DNA of 64,000 nt from Ohtaekwangia sp036786105 (GCF_036786105.1 NZ_DAIQRQ010000026.1:1-64000), one strand, 5' to 3'; numbered from the stretch's first letter, positions 18,701 to 28,094 are shown. Notes: generated from the letters alone by a model not told the origin. Numbers and translations: made by a program.

Positions 18701-19113
18701 TAATCGCCGAGGTTACTCACATATATATCAAGTTTGCCATCGCTGTTCACATCGGCCATGGTTACGCCTGTGGTCCAGCCGTTAAAGCCGGCAACACCGG
18801 CTGCATCGGTAATATCTTCAAACTTGAAATTGCCTTTGTTAAGATATAGTTTGTTTGGCTCCTGGTTGGAAGTAAAGTATATATCGGGCAGGTCATCGCC
18901 ATTTACATCGCCAACCGCCACACCGGCTCCGTTGTAAAAATACATGTAGTTGAAGATGTTGAACTCCACGCTTTCCTTGAGTGTGTTGCGAAAGGTAATG
19001 CCCGATTCGCTGGAAGGTACCAGCCTGAATTTCTTTTTATCGCCCGAGTCGCACGACACCAGGCACATTATGCCCACTATTAGTACCAGTATATTTCGTA
19101 GCGTGATATTCAT
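15754..19113 (-). CDS. FG-GAP/VCBS and ASPIC-UnbV repeat lipoprotein (1)
   Basis: The ATG at 19113 (MNITLRNILVLIVGIMCLVSC) gives a lipoprotein signal and a protein of about 1119 residues. Thirteen calcium-loop-like D-x-[DN]-x-D-G motifs are readable (for example DVNGDDLPDIYF, DYDRDGDLDMFM, DIDRDGDEDLFL). They are arranged as two beta-propeller-like blocks, about 35-510 and 640-1080. Between them lies an ASPIC/UnbV segment with GIGAKVLLYSAG and IVIWPDGAFQKLKN. Such proteins are surface-exposed, probably Ca-binding, and often encoded with SusCD pairs; their ligand is not known. The gene starts 9 bp after the stop of its paralogue (19123-22434), so the two are co-transcribed. Confidence 0.88.
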   Translation of the reverse strand: MNITLRNILVLIVGIMCLVSCDSGDKKKFRLVPSSESGITFRNTLKESVEFNIFNYMYFYNGAGVAVGDVNGDDLPDIYFTSNQEPNKLYLNKGNFKFEDITDAAGVAGFNGWTTGVTMADVNSDGKLDIYVSNLGDYLIYKGKNQLFINEGNDANGNPRFTDRAMEVGLDLIGFSTQASFFDYDRDGDLDMFMLNHSLHENGTFGKSTLRKESHALAGDKLMRNDNGRFVDVTNGSGIYSSVIGYGLGVVVSDVNLDGWPDIYVGNDFHENDYLYINQGNGTFKETLQESMMHTSRYTMGVDFADFNNDAFPDLIAMDMLPDDPKILKASAAEDAYDVYNFKINYGYNHQFARNTLQLNNQDGTFSEVALLAGVGATDWSWSTLFADFDLDGQKDIFVSNGILRRSNDLDYINFITVDSIQMRMRYEMSERELRYIEKLPKIKIPNFLFHNNGDSTFTNKALEWGLDAPSYSHGTAYADFDNDGDLDLVINNVEDEAFVYENNTMSPPVGDKQADEPKEARPHYLQVVLKGKPGNLQGIGAKVLLYSAGKLQSQECMPTRGFQSAVEARLTFGLGNSTIDSLIVIWPDGAFQKLKNVKPDQKLALVQQEAQGSFDYSVFHRATPLFVNATQALDIPYKHAENKFVEFNREALLPHMLSAEGPASITGDMNGDGLEDIYLGGAKWKKGHIYLQTTTGTFREIPQPALAADSTFEDTDAALIDVEKDGDLDLIVASGGNEFTGQSEYRKPRLYLNNGSGIFLRSKGLDNIYLTASCVRPCDIDRDGDEDLFLGARAQPWRYGIKPDSYILLNDGKGKFTDATNELAPSLRKFGFVKQALWADIDGDKVSDLIIAAEWSPVTILLSKNGKLTPMPWEGSGLEKTNGWWNIIEAADFDKDGDLDLVAGNLGLNSRLYASQQEPVSMYVADFDKNDSTDQVLTYFTHGKEYPFHTRDEMTKQMPYLKKRYLSYHKFAEATLHDMFSDDVLKAAEKYTAYTFTSSYIENRGNGKFRVHALPKAAQFSTVNALMIEDFNYDGHLDILAAGNFFPINIQMGRYDASYGLLLTGDGKGNFKAVPPAQSGFSVKGETRALRKIKTKDRVYYIAVRNNDTLVAHAAIAP

Positions 19114-19122
19114 TCGCAAGAC

Positions 19123-22100
19123 TTATCGTACGTTGAAAAATTTAATTGTATCGTTGTTCCTGATAAAGGCAATGGTCTTCCGGCCTTTGGTGTTCATGAG
19201 CTGAACGTGACGCACCTCTCCCGGCAATGTGAGGCCCGAACGGATGGATGTGAGTGGAGTAAATCTGCCATTGCCATCGTTGGTAAGAACAAGACCATGC
19301 AAGGCATCGTAGCGGCCTATCTCCGGCTTCACGGCAAAGAGGTTACCACCGAGTATAATATCCGGCCGCTGATCGTGATTCACATCAGCGGTTTCAATAC
19401 CATATACCGGAGATACCTGTGCCTGCACCGGCAATGGATTCAAATGAAATCCAGACGTTCCGTTGTTGATAAGTACTGCCGTGTTGGGTTGATAGAACTT
19501 CAACATGGTGGCGCGCTCCAATAGCTTTGGATCGAAGATTTCATTCACCGATTTATCGGCATAATCCTTATAGTATACAAACTTCTTTTTAAGCGAGCTC
19601 ATCTGCTTGATGATATCCTGCCGCATGGCCACCGGAAATTCTTTACCATCTTTTACAAATACGAACAGCGGCTCAATAGAACCATTCTGATCAAAGTCAT
19701 TTACATATAGAGTAATGGGGGTTTCGGCGGTAGGCTTGAACCTTGAATTCAATCCCAGGTTGCCCAATACAAAATCATCATCACCATCGCCATCCAGATC
19801 GGCCGCGTGAATGCGATTCCACCATCCTTCTGATTGTTCGAGACCTTTTACGGAGGCAACTTTGGTGAGTTGCTTACCATCGTTTTTAAAAATAGTAACG
19901 GGCATCCACTCGCCCACTACCATCAGATCCGGAAAATCATCGTGATCATAATCGAACCATTGTGCGTCCGTTACCATGCCCAGATGTTTGAAATCAGGCG
20001 CCATGCTTGCATGGGCTTCTGAGAAATTACCTTCACCATCGTTTAGGAGAAGAAACTGATCGCAGGGTAAACCATAATAGCCTGGCAACACACGTGTACC
20101 TACAAATAAATCGAGGTCACCATCCTGATCTATATCGGCAGGCCGCACGCAACTTCCGCTCTGGTATAGCGCGGGTAATTTATCTTTTGCTTTTGCAAAT
20201 ACCGGCATTCCTTTTTTCATGCCTTTGTTTTCGTAGAGTATATCTATAGTTTGCAATGATTGCGTTGTATACTCCGAGCCTCCGGTCACTACATACAAAT
20301 CAAGGTCTTTATCGTTATCGGCATCAAAGAACACCGCAGCTACGGCTTCGCTGAGCGAATCTGCATCGAATACATTTGTAGAAACGGTTGTAAATGTATT
20401 GCCCGGCTTCTGAATATAGATCGCTCCGGGTTGACCTATTGAACCACCGAGGTAAAAATCATCGAGTCCGTCATTGTTCAGATCAGCTTTTGCAAAGGCT
20501 GGCCCTTGTGTGGAAAGCATGTGGTATATAAGACGGTCGCGGTCAAAATCGTTGTAATCATTTTCCTCATGCTTTATTTCGCTGAAGGTTGTTTCCTGCA
20601 AAATGGGTGTTATGGTTTCAGGCTTAATATCAAGCGATGAAGCATTGGCATAGTCAATGGCCAGCGTCTGATCTGCCTTTGTATCTTTCAATACCTGCAC
20701 GTTGCCATCGGGCCATGTTATTACCATACTATCAACCATAGCATAGTTACCCAGACCGATGATCATTTTGTAATCCATGCTGGATTGAAAACCGCGGATT
20801 GGCATGTTATCAGTATAAATGGTCTGCCCGTCTACAAATGCTTTTACATTGGCACCGAGGCCGAAAACATTATGGGCGGTTCCCTTGAAGGTGAGTGCCA
20901 GGAAATGGTTCCTGTTCTGCTCACGCGACTGGTTGCGGTATATAAAGGCCTGCTGATTTACATTGTTCACAATGAGATCAAGGTCGCCATCATTATCCAG
21001 GTCGCCATAGGCGGCACCGTTAGAAAAGCTCGGTTCATCAAGGCCCCATTCTGCTGAAACGTTTTTGTACTGCCACTCGCCTTTGCGGGTAAACATATAG
21101 TTGCTAAGCTTTACCGAAGGCATCTTGTCTACAAACTCTTTGAAGTCGATTTTCTTGCCTTCAATGGCCGCACGCATCTGTTCGCTGCTTCCGAGAAACT
21201 CCACGAAGTCCTGATTCGTAACGTCCTTATAAATGCCGTTGCATACATATATATCTTTATACAGATCGTTGTTGAAGTCCGCCATCAGGGCACCCCAGCT
21301 CCAGTCCGTAGCCGAAACACCTGCCAGTGCGCCGATCTCACTGAACGTGCCATCCTGGTTGTTCAGCTGCAACATGTTGCGCATGAACTGATGGTAGTAT
21401 CCGTTCTGCAAACGAAGCCGGTATACATCATAGGTTTCAAAAGCAGATATAGTCTTGAGGCGGTAATCTTCTTCCGGGTACATATCGGTGGAGAATATTT
21501 CCGGGTAGCCGTCATTGTTCAGGTCTGCCAGGTCTGCCCCCATCGAGAACATGCTGATATGACCCATATATTTCTCGAGCGATTCCTGAAATGTACCATC
21601 ATGATTGTTTATATACAGGTAGTCGCGTTCGTAGAAGTCGTTGGATATATACAGGTCGGGCCAGTTGTCTTTGTTCACATCGCCTACCGTTACACCGAGG
21701 CCAAAGCCGATCACGCTTCCATAAATGCCGGCAAATTCGCTTACATCGGTAAAATGCCCGTTATCGTTCCGGTATAATTTATGTCCGCCAAATTCATCGC
21801 GTTCATGCCGCAGGTTTCTATATCCCAGCGAAGACACGGGGCGATACGAATTGTTCAATACATAACAATCGAGGTCGCCATCTTTATCGTAATCGAAAAA
21901 AGCCGCGTGCGTAGAAAATCCGCGATCGGCCAAACCGTACTCTTCAGCACGTTCGGTAAATGTAAGATCACCATTGTTGATGAACAGTTCATTCTCGCGA
22001 TTGCCACCGCTCACATCACCTGCATTGCAAACATATATATCGAGCAAGCCATCGGCATTTACATCGGCAATGCTCACGCCGGTAGACCATACTTTTGCAC

Positions 22101-22434
22101 CTTTTACTCCGGCTTTCTCGGTGATGTCTTCAAACTTCCACTCGCCTTTGTTCAGAAATAATTTATTATCGCCCATGTTGGAGGTAAGGTATACATCGGC
22201 AAGCCCATCGTTGTTGAAATCGCCAATGCCGACACCACCACCGTTGTAAAAATTACGATAGCGAAACACATCGAAATCTTCTTTGAGAACGAGCGTATTT
22301 TCAAATGCAATACCCGTCTCATCGGCTCCGAGCCGCTGAAAGAGCGTTGGTTTTGTTGAAACATTTTTTTTTGTATCCGGATTGCTGCATGCCAGGGTCA
22401 TCAACAAAAGGATCAGCAGGTAAAATCGTTGCAT
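19123..22434 (-). CDS. FG-GAP/VCBS and ASPIC-UnbV repeat lipoprotein (2)
   Basis: The ATG at 22434 (MQRFYLLILLLMTLAC) opens a lipoprotein signal; the protein has 1103 residues. It has the same layout as its downstream neighbour: thirteen D-x-[DN]-x-D motifs (DFNNDGLADVYL, DYDKDGDLDCYV, DLDGDGDDDFVL and others) and a central ASPIC/UnbV segment (GLGANVKAFVDGQTIYTDN, VITWPDGNVQVLKD). The two proteins are clear paralogues of nearly equal length, which suggests an old tandem duplication and possibly a heteromeric surface complex. A hairpin terminator lies between this gene and the upstream IPT gene, so this gene may be read by partial readthrough or from its own promoter. Confidence 0.88.
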   Translation of the reverse strand: MQRFYLLILLLMTLACSNPDTKKNVSTKPTLFQRLGADETGIAFENTLVLKEDFDVFRYRNFYNGGGVGIGDFNNDGLADVYLTSNMGDNKLFLNKGEWKFEDITEKAGVKGAKVWSTGVSIADVNADGLLDIYVCNAGDVSGGNRENELFINNGDLTFTERAEEYGLADRGFSTHAAFFDYDKDGDLDCYVLNNSYRPVSSLGYRNLRHERDEFGGHKLYRNDNGHFTDVSEFAGIYGSVIGFGLGVTVGDVNKDNWPDLYISNDFYERDYLYINNHDGTFQESLEKYMGHISMFSMGADLADLNNDGYPEIFSTDMYPEEDYRLKTISAFETYDVYRLRLQNGYYHQFMRNMLQLNNQDGTFSEIGALAGVSATDWSWGALMADFNNDLYKDIYVCNGIYKDVTNQDFVEFLGSSEQMRAAIEGKKIDFKEFVDKMPSVKLSNYMFTRKGEWQYKNVSAEWGLDEPSFSNGAAYGDLDNDGDLDLIVNNVNQQAFIYRNQSREQNRNHFLALTFKGTAHNVFGLGANVKAFVDGQTIYTDNMPIRGFQSSMDYKMIIGLGNYAMVDSMVITWPDGNVQVLKDTKADQTLAIDYANASSLDIKPETITPILQETTFSEIKHEENDYNDFDRDRLIYHMLSTQGPAFAKADLNNDGLDDFYLGGSIGQPGAIYIQKPGNTFTTVSTNVFDADSLSEAVAAVFFDADNDKDLDLYVVTGGSEYTTQSLQTIDILYENKGMKKGMPVFAKAKDKLPALYQSGSCVRPADIDQDGDLDLFVGTRVLPGYYGLPCDQFLLLNDGEGNFSEAHASMAPDFKHLGMVTDAQWFDYDHDDFPDLMVVGEWMPVTIFKNDGKQLTKVASVKGLEQSEGWWNRIHAADLDGDGDDDFVLGNLGLNSRFKPTAETPITLYVNDFDQNGSIEPLFVFVKDGKEFPVAMRQDIIKQMSSLKKKFVYYKDYADKSVNEIFDPKLLERATMLKFYQPNTAVLINNGTSGFHLNPLPVQAQVSPVYGIETADVNHDQRPDIILGGNLFAVKPEIGRYDALHGLVLTNDGNGRFTPLTSIRSGLTLPGEVRHVQLMNTKGRKTIAFIRNNDTIKFFNVR

Positions 22435-22459
22435 GCTCAGGTTATATAACACGACTGAA

Positions 22460-22507
22460 AAATAAAAAAAGAAGGCAAGTAATCTATTCTTGCCTTCCTT
22501 AAAAAAA
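22460..22507 (-). terminator. Intrinsic terminator after the IPT gene
   Basis: A 9-bp perfect stem GAAGGCAAG / CTTGCCTTC (22471-22479 and 22489-22497) with a 9-base loop is followed, in the minus-strand direction, by a run of Ts (complement of 22460-22470). It would end most transcripts of the susC-susD-IPT unit before the FG-GAP genes. Confidence 0.7.
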
Positions 22508-22534
22508 CTAGCAATCCATTAAAAAGCAGAGGGC

Positions 22535-23410
22535 TTAATTTACCGTGAAATCATCTGCAGATGTTCCGGTTACGCCGTCTACTGCTACAGTAATTTTTCC
22601 GGTAGTAGCAGTTGCCGGTACAATAACGGTGAGTGATGTAGCCGACACATCGGTTGGTACAGCAGCGGTAACGCCGTTGAACTTCACAACATTGTTCTCG
22701 GCTGTTTTACTGAAGTTTGTTCCGGTGATCACTACGGTTGATCCTACTATACTTGCTTTGGGTGTAAAGCCGGTAATGCTGGGTGTAGGAACTGAAAAAT
22801 CAGAACGTGAAGTTCCAACACCGGTAACGCCATCTACCGCTACAGTAATTTTACCTGAGGTCGCTCCTTCCGGCACCACCACCGTTAATGAGCGGTTTGT
22901 GGCTGCAGTCACCTCTGCTTCCACACCATTGAACATTACAGTATTGTTGGCAGGCGTTGTGCTGAAGTTTACCCCGGAGATAGTAACCGTAGTACCATCC
23001 GCTCCATTGCCTGATGAAGGATCGAAGGAAAGGACAGCCGGTGCCGGTGTACCACCGGTTACAGCGAAATCAGTTGTAGAACTTCCGGTGTGACCTTCTA
23101 CACTAACCGTAATCTTTCCGGACGTAGCCCCAGAGGGCACCAACGCCACGATAGATGTACCCGTAACCTCTAAAGTCTCAGCTTCCACTCCATTAAATTT
23201 TACTGTAGTGGGCTTTATCGTACTAAAGTATGTGCCGGTAATCGTAACAAATGTACCAACAGGGCCGCCCGAGGCTGGTGAGAACTCCGTTATTTTTGGA
23301 GTACCATACGTAGGGTCATCATCTTTACACGACTGCACCAGCCAAACCGTGGCAGCAGCGATCACAACAAGCGTATATCTGAAAATTATTTTCTTCATAA
23401 ATCTTTTCAT
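22535..23410 (-). CDS. IPT/TIG triple-repeat lipoprotein
   Basis: A 291-residue protein with a lipobox-type signal (TVWLVQSCKDDD) and three IPT/TIG immunoglobulin-like repeats at about 36-118, 122-205 and 210-290. Each repeat has the pattern SFDPSSG...G..VTI.G.NFS....NN.V.FNGVEAEV...VVVP..ATSGKITV.V.G.TG (quoted in short pieces; for example GKITVAVDGVTG recurs). It follows susD by 15 bp and takes the place of the SusE/SusF-like surface glycan-binding protein in many loci. It is therefore likely a cell-surface sugar-binding or scaffold protein; that function is inferred from place and fold. Confidence 0.85.
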   Translation of the reverse strand: MKRFMKKIIFRYTLVVIAAATVWLVQSCKDDDPTYGTPKITEFSPASGGPVGTFVTITGTYFSTIKPTTVKFNGVEAETLEVTGTSIVALVPSGATSGKITVSVEGHTGSSTTDFAVTGGTPAPAVLSFDPSSGNGADGTTVTISGVNFSTTPANNTVMFNGVEAEVTAATNRSLTVVVPEGATSGKITVAVDGVTGVGTSRSDFSVPTPSITGFTPKASIVGSTVVITGTNFSKTAENNVVKFNGVTAAVPTDVSATSLTVIVPATATTGKITVAVDGVTGTSADDFTVN

Positions 23411-23425
23411 AAGGATAGTAACTGA

Positions 23426-24931
23426 TTAATAACCAGGGTTAGGCTGTAGATTCGGGTTGGAGTCCAATGCCTGTTGAGGTATCGGGAACAACACGCGGAA
23501 AGGTTCTGTAACCGTCTTCTCTGCCCAGGTGCTGGTAAATGTACCGAAACGTATCTGGTCTGTACGGCGCACGCCTTCCCAGTATAACTCACGTCCGCGT
23601 TCATCCAGCATGGCGGACTCATTCAGCGAACCGAGTGCAGATGCGCCCCGTACAGCACGCAGTGCATTTACCATTTCCAGCGCAGTTTGTGAAGCCGTGC
23701 CGCCACGCATAATCGCTTCAGCTTTCATCAGGTATGCATCGGCATAGCGGAAGAATATATATTTACCCTGATCGGCCGGGTGATACTTGATAACGCGAAT
23801 ACCTTTGTTGGTGGCAGCACCGGTGAGCGGTACATCTTCGGTAAACACAAGCGGCTTCTGCGTACGGGAGTCTACAAGCGGAGTACCATCATCTTTATAC
23901 TGTTGCCCAATGAGGAATCCGCGCTTGATACCGTAATAATTTTTACCGAGTGCTGCTATACTTTCAGCATGCTTACGGCTGTCGTTGTCTTCAAACTTGG
24001 CATAGAAGTCAGCCACTGTAGTAAATCCATTCCACCCGCTGGGGTTCTGATCGTAGTGGAGTGTCATGTATATACGATTCTGCGGTGTTCCTGAAGGGCT
24101 GGTAAAGATCAACTCTTTGGAAGCCACGGTACGGAAGTTGTCGAAGTACTGCGGTTCGAATGAATAACCATCCGCCGTAATAGCATCTACATAACCAATT
24201 ACTTTATCCATGTCGGCCTTGTCGAATGTATACGGGCCTTCGGGTACAGCGCTTTTGTATACAGCCTTGTTGAGGTATAGCTTGGCGAGCAGAAAGTTTG
24301 CAGACGCTTTGGAAGCCTTGCCATTGTCGGCACTCGGGCCTCTTACAGAAAGGTTTGGCAATGCTTCTTCCAGGTCTTTCACAATGAAATCGAATGCTTC
24401 TGAACGTGTCATTACTTTCGGATTTACATCCACACCTTCATCCACATTTCTGAATGGCACCTGACCATACAAGTCCATTACAAAGAACATGAAGAAAGCT
24501 CTCATGAATTTAGCTTCGGCAGCCTGCGCATCGCTTGGGCTGGAGGCCAGTATCTGGTTGCATTTGAATGCACGCTGGTTCAACTGGTTCCAGCTATCCA
24601 ATATCTGCTGGTGTGTAGGGTCCCAGGTATGCTGGTGCAGTGTTCTCCATACACCATTGTCACCCCAGTCAACACCGCGTGTAGGCGGCAACATTTCATC
24701 TGTGGTTTGTTCGTATAGTGCATATACGTTTGCCTGATCGGTTAATGCACCCAGGTCAGCATATACAGAACTCAGCAAGCTGGCAGGGTCGCCTTCAAAT
24801 TTACCTCCCGAGGTATTGATCACTACCGAATCCTTCTCCGTGGTATTCAGATCCGTGCAGGCTGTGAGCGCCATTGACATTCCCACAGCTCCCAACAATA
24901 CCTTTTTTAATATCGTGATGTTCTCTTTCAT
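23426..24931 (-). CDS. SusD/RagB-family outer-membrane lipoprotein
   Basis: A 501-residue lipoprotein (signal VGMSMALTACTDLNTTEKD) with the SusD TPR-type helical fold. Recognisable parts are LLSSVYADLGALTDQANVY, LDSWNQLNQRAFKCNQIL, AKFMRAFFMFFVMDLYGQVP and the C-terminal ERGRELYWEGVRRTDQIRFG and FPIPQQALDSNPNLQPNPGY, all family landmarks. It caps the SusC barrel and binds the oligosaccharide before import. It starts 22 bp after the susC stop. The substrate is not given by the sequence; the neighbouring GH13, GH65 and GH31 genes point to alpha-glucans. Confidence 0.95.
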   Translation of the reverse strand: MKENITILKKVLLGAVGMSMALTACTDLNTTEKDSVVINTSGGKFEGDPASLLSSVYADLGALTDQANVYALYEQTTDEMLPPTRGVDWGDNGVWRTLHQHTWDPTHQQILDSWNQLNQRAFKCNQILASSPSDAQAAEAKFMRAFFMFFVMDLYGQVPFRNVDEGVDVNPKVMTRSEAFDFIVKDLEEALPNLSVRGPSADNGKASKASANFLLAKLYLNKAVYKSAVPEGPYTFDKADMDKVIGYVDAITADGYSFEPQYFDNFRTVASKELIFTSPSGTPQNRIYMTLHYDQNPSGWNGFTTVADFYAKFEDNDSRKHAESIAALGKNYYGIKRGFLIGQQYKDDGTPLVDSRTQKPLVFTEDVPLTGAATNKGIRVIKYHPADQGKYIFFRYADAYLMKAEAIMRGGTASQTALEMVNALRAVRGASALGSLNESAMLDERGRELYWEGVRRTDQIRFGTFTSTWAEKTVTEPFRVLFPIPQQALDSNPNLQPNPGY

Positions 24932-24953
24932 AAATCAATTTTGTTCTTAACCA

Positions 24954-27947
24954 TTAAAATGTTGCATTAACACCGAATGTAAGAGTCCTCGCACGAGGGT
25001 ATCCCGCATAGTCAATGCCCAATGAAGGAACGTTGTTCAAAGCTTTGTTCACATTGACCTCAGGATCCTGTCCTTTATAGCCTGTAAAGGTTAACAGGTT
25101 CTGACCCGTAACACTCACACGCAAGGATTTGATAAATGTGTTGGTAGTAGGAATGTTATATCCCAGCGTAACGTTTTGCAATCTTACAAAAGATCCATTC
25201 TCCAGGAATCGGGTAGAAACATCGGGAGCATTCAGGTTGCTTTCACCATTGCCCACCACATTTTTGGTAACGTTACGTCCGTTTGCCAATGAACCTGCCG
25301 TAAAGTAAGCGTTCGCGGTGTTGTTATAGATATACTGTCCGAACTGACCCGAGAAGAAAATGCTGAGATCAAAATTTTCATAACGGAAATTGTTGGTCAA
25401 ACCAGCATTGGTGGTTGGCAACGGACTTTTTCCATTGAGAAATTTCTGGACGTCACCTCCGTTATAGATTGATATACCATTTTCATCGAAGCCGGCGAAA
25501 TCACGCAGGAACCATGCATACAAAGGCTGATTGTTGGCAATACGCTGCGCAAAGGCACCGGTCAATCCCTGACCGTTGATCTGGCCGGTGTTCAACAGCC
25601 CCTTGAAATTCTCTACACGGTTTCTGTTAAAAGCTACGTTACCAACGATCGTCCACTTGAACGATGAGTTGTTTACCACATCACCTTCCAACGCAAGTTC
25701 AACACCTTTGTTGATCACATTGGCATTGAGATTGGTATAGGTAAAGGGCTGTGGTGCAGGTTGCGCGCTGATCACTTGTATCAACAGATCGCTTGTGTTT
25801 TTGTGATAGTAATCAATAGAACCTCTCAAACGGTTATCAAAAAATCCGTAATCAATACCAATGTTAATCTGTGATGTAGACTCCCACTTCAGGTCAGAAT
25901 TCTTGAACGAAACACTTCCGATATCGGCCTGATCCAGCGTACCGCCCGTGTTGAAGTTACTGGTGTTGTAGCGCTGTCTTTCCTGGTAGAGGTTGTGCGG
26001 TATTTCCTGGTTACCGGTGATACCATACCCCAAGCGCACGTTCAAATCAGAGAAAGCTTCGGGTATAAAAGCTTCCTCACTGGCGCGCCACTTAAAGGCA
26101 GCAGACGGGAAGTAACCATATTTGTTATTACCACCGAACTTTGTAGAACCATCGGCACGTAACGTACCTGTAACTATATATTTATCACTGATGGTGAAAT
26201 CGAAACGACCGTAATACGATTGAAGTTCATCCTTCACCGCTGACGAGTTACCTGTCATCGAGATCTTTGTAGGATCGATTGCTGCGAGGTTATTGATCAT
26301 CAGATCAAGGTTCGAAGTTCTGAAATTGGCAAGCTGTATATCTCTGCGGCTATTCGAGAAGCTCTGATAAGAATATCCTAACAAACCGGTAAACTTCACA
26401 CTGGAGCTGAGCTCTTTATTATAGGTAAAGTAGTTTTCCCATAGGTTGTTGGAAACTTCTATATCGTTGAGATACGCGCGGCCTATACCAAATATACCAT
26501 TGTTGGCTCTCAGGTCGCGCGAGAATGCAGTCTTTCTCGAAGAGAATGAGCGGTCAAAACCGAAAACAGTTTTGAACGTCAGGCCTTCAATAATCTTCAA
26601 TTCGGCCGAAACGTTTCCCAGGCTGCGCAAGGTATTGGTAAAGCTTCTGGAAAGTTTCAAATACGCCACCGGGTTAGGCTCAACGTTTGATGGCTGATAC
26701 GGTGTTCCATCCGGATTATATACCGGAGCGGTCGGGTTTGATTTTAATGCCGAACCAAACAAGTCGCCTTCAAAACCTGAGTTGTTGGTGATCGGTACGT
26801 TATCGTCATGAACATCGGCAACGGTTACTTGTGTGCTCAACGTCAGGCGATCGTTCAGGAATTTTTTTGTACCCTTCAACAGGGCAGTATAGCGTTTCAT
26901 ACCACTGTTTTTGATGATACCTTCCTGGTTCTGATAACCAAGCGATATACGGAAGCTTCCGGTGGCATCTGCACCACCGAATGACAGGTTGTGGTTGTTG
27001 GTAACTGCTGTACGCAATACCTGGTTTTGCCAGTCGGTGCTTGCACCTTTATCCAACGCAGCTGCTGCAGTCGCACCGTTGAACTGTGTATAGGCGCTGA
27101 TAAACTCATCGCGATTTAACAGATCCAGTTTCTTGGTGATATGGCCAAAGCCCAGGTTGTAAGAATATTCAATATTGCCAGCACCTGATTTACCACTCTT
27201 GGTAGTAATGATTACTACACCGTTCGCACCTCTGGATCCATATATAGCGGTGGCTGATGCATCTTTCAAAATGTCGATACTCGCTATATCGTTCGGGTTA
27301 ATAAAGTTAAGCGGGTTCTTGGGAGGGCTGTCGCCAAGTGCTCCGTTTGAAGCGCCCGGGCTCACATCGTCACCGCTCAGCGGCACACCATCTACCACGA
27401 ACAGCGGGTTGTTACCACTGCGCACGGAAGATGTACCACGAATACGCATATTTATACCAGCACCCGGCTCGCCGCTGGCAGAAGTGATCTGCACACCCGC
27501 CGCACGGCCCTGGATCAATTGCTCGGGCGATGCAATAACACCACCGTTAAAATCGCCAGGTTTCAGCGAAACCAATGCGCCCGTTGCATCTTTCTTATCG
27601 ATCTGACCGTAACCAATTACAACCACTTCCGAAAGTGCTGTTACATCAGATGAGAGTGGTACGTTAATGGTCGTGCGATTGTCGACTGCAATTTCCTGCG
27701 ATTGATAGCCTACAAATGAAAATACCAGTACAGCATTGCCTGGCACTGTGATGGTAAAATTACCGTTAGCATCTGTAACGGTTCCATTGCTGGTTCCTTT
27801 TTCAATAATGTTTACACCGGGTAATCCGGAGCCGTCATCAGCAGCCGTCACTTTACCGGTTACAGTACTCTGCGACCAGGCCAGTGTGGTGATCAGAAAC
27901 AGTAGAACCGTAAGATACCTGCTTGCATACAGATAAAATTTTGTCAT
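24954..27947 (-). CDS. SusC/RagA-family TonB-linked transporter
   Basis: A 997-residue outer-membrane protein. It has a signal peptide, a carboxypeptidase-regulatory-like domain (about 28-105, VTGKVTAADDGSGLPGVNI), the SusC box EVVVIGYGQIDKKD, and a TonB plug (FNGGVIASPEQLIQGRAAGVQI ... VVDGVPLSGDDVSP ... IDILKDASATAIYGSRG, quoted in pieces). The 22-strand barrel ends with the family-typical ARTLTFGVNATF. It imports oligosaccharides with SusD, using TonB energy. It is the first gene of the minus-strand run. The 263-bp gap to the divergent GH13 gene holds two AAACGTTT-type palindromes that could be LacI-family operators. Confidence 0.95.
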   Translation of the reverse strand: MTKFYLYASRYLTVLLFLITTLAWSQSTVTGKVTAADDGSGLPGVNIIEKGTSNGTVTDANGNFTITVPGNAVLVFSFVGYQSQEIAVDNRTTINVPLSSDVTALSEVVVIGYGQIDKKDATGALVSLKPGDFNGGVIASPEQLIQGRAAGVQITSASGEPGAGINMRIRGTSSVRSGNNPLFVVDGVPLSGDDVSPGASNGALGDSPPKNPLNFINPNDIASIDILKDASATAIYGSRGANGVVIITTKSGKSGAGNIEYSYNLGFGHITKKLDLLNRDEFISAYTQFNGATAAAALDKGASTDWQNQVLRTAVTNNHNLSFGGADATGSFRISLGYQNQEGIIKNSGMKRYTALLKGTKKFLNDRLTLSTQVTVADVHDDNVPITNNSGFEGDLFGSALKSNPTAPVYNPDGTPYQPSNVEPNPVAYLKLSRSFTNTLRSLGNVSAELKIIEGLTFKTVFGFDRSFSSRKTAFSRDLRANNGIFGIGRAYLNDIEVSNNLWENYFTYNKELSSSVKFTGLLGYSYQSFSNSRRDIQLANFRTSNLDLMINNLAAIDPTKISMTGNSSAVKDELQSYYGRFDFTISDKYIVTGTLRADGSTKFGGNNKYGYFPSAAFKWRASEEAFIPEAFSDLNVRLGYGITGNQEIPHNLYQERQRYNTSNFNTGGTLDQADIGSVSFKNSDLKWESTSQINIGIDYGFFDNRLRGSIDYYHKNTSDLLIQVISAQPAPQPFTYTNLNANVINKGVELALEGDVVNNSSFKWTIVGNVAFNRNRVENFKGLLNTGQINGQGLTGAFAQRIANNQPLYAWFLRDFAGFDENGISIYNGGDVQKFLNGKSPLPTTNAGLTNNFRYENFDLSIFFSGQFGQYIYNNTANAYFTAGSLANGRNVTKNVVGNGESNLNAPDVSTRFLENGSFVRLQNVTLGYNIPTTNTFIKSLRVSVTGQNLLTFTGYKGQDPEVNVNKALNNVPSLGIDYAGYPRARTLTFGVNATF

Positions 27948-28094
27948 ACGTTTTTGGTTTGGGTTAATTATTTATTGATTTCCATCCCGTAGACAGTTGC
28001 TCTACTGCACACGTTTGAAATCGAATATCAATATAACAACAAGTCATGTAAAGTTTTATGATAAACTTAACAATTTTTAATCGGAAACGGAACC

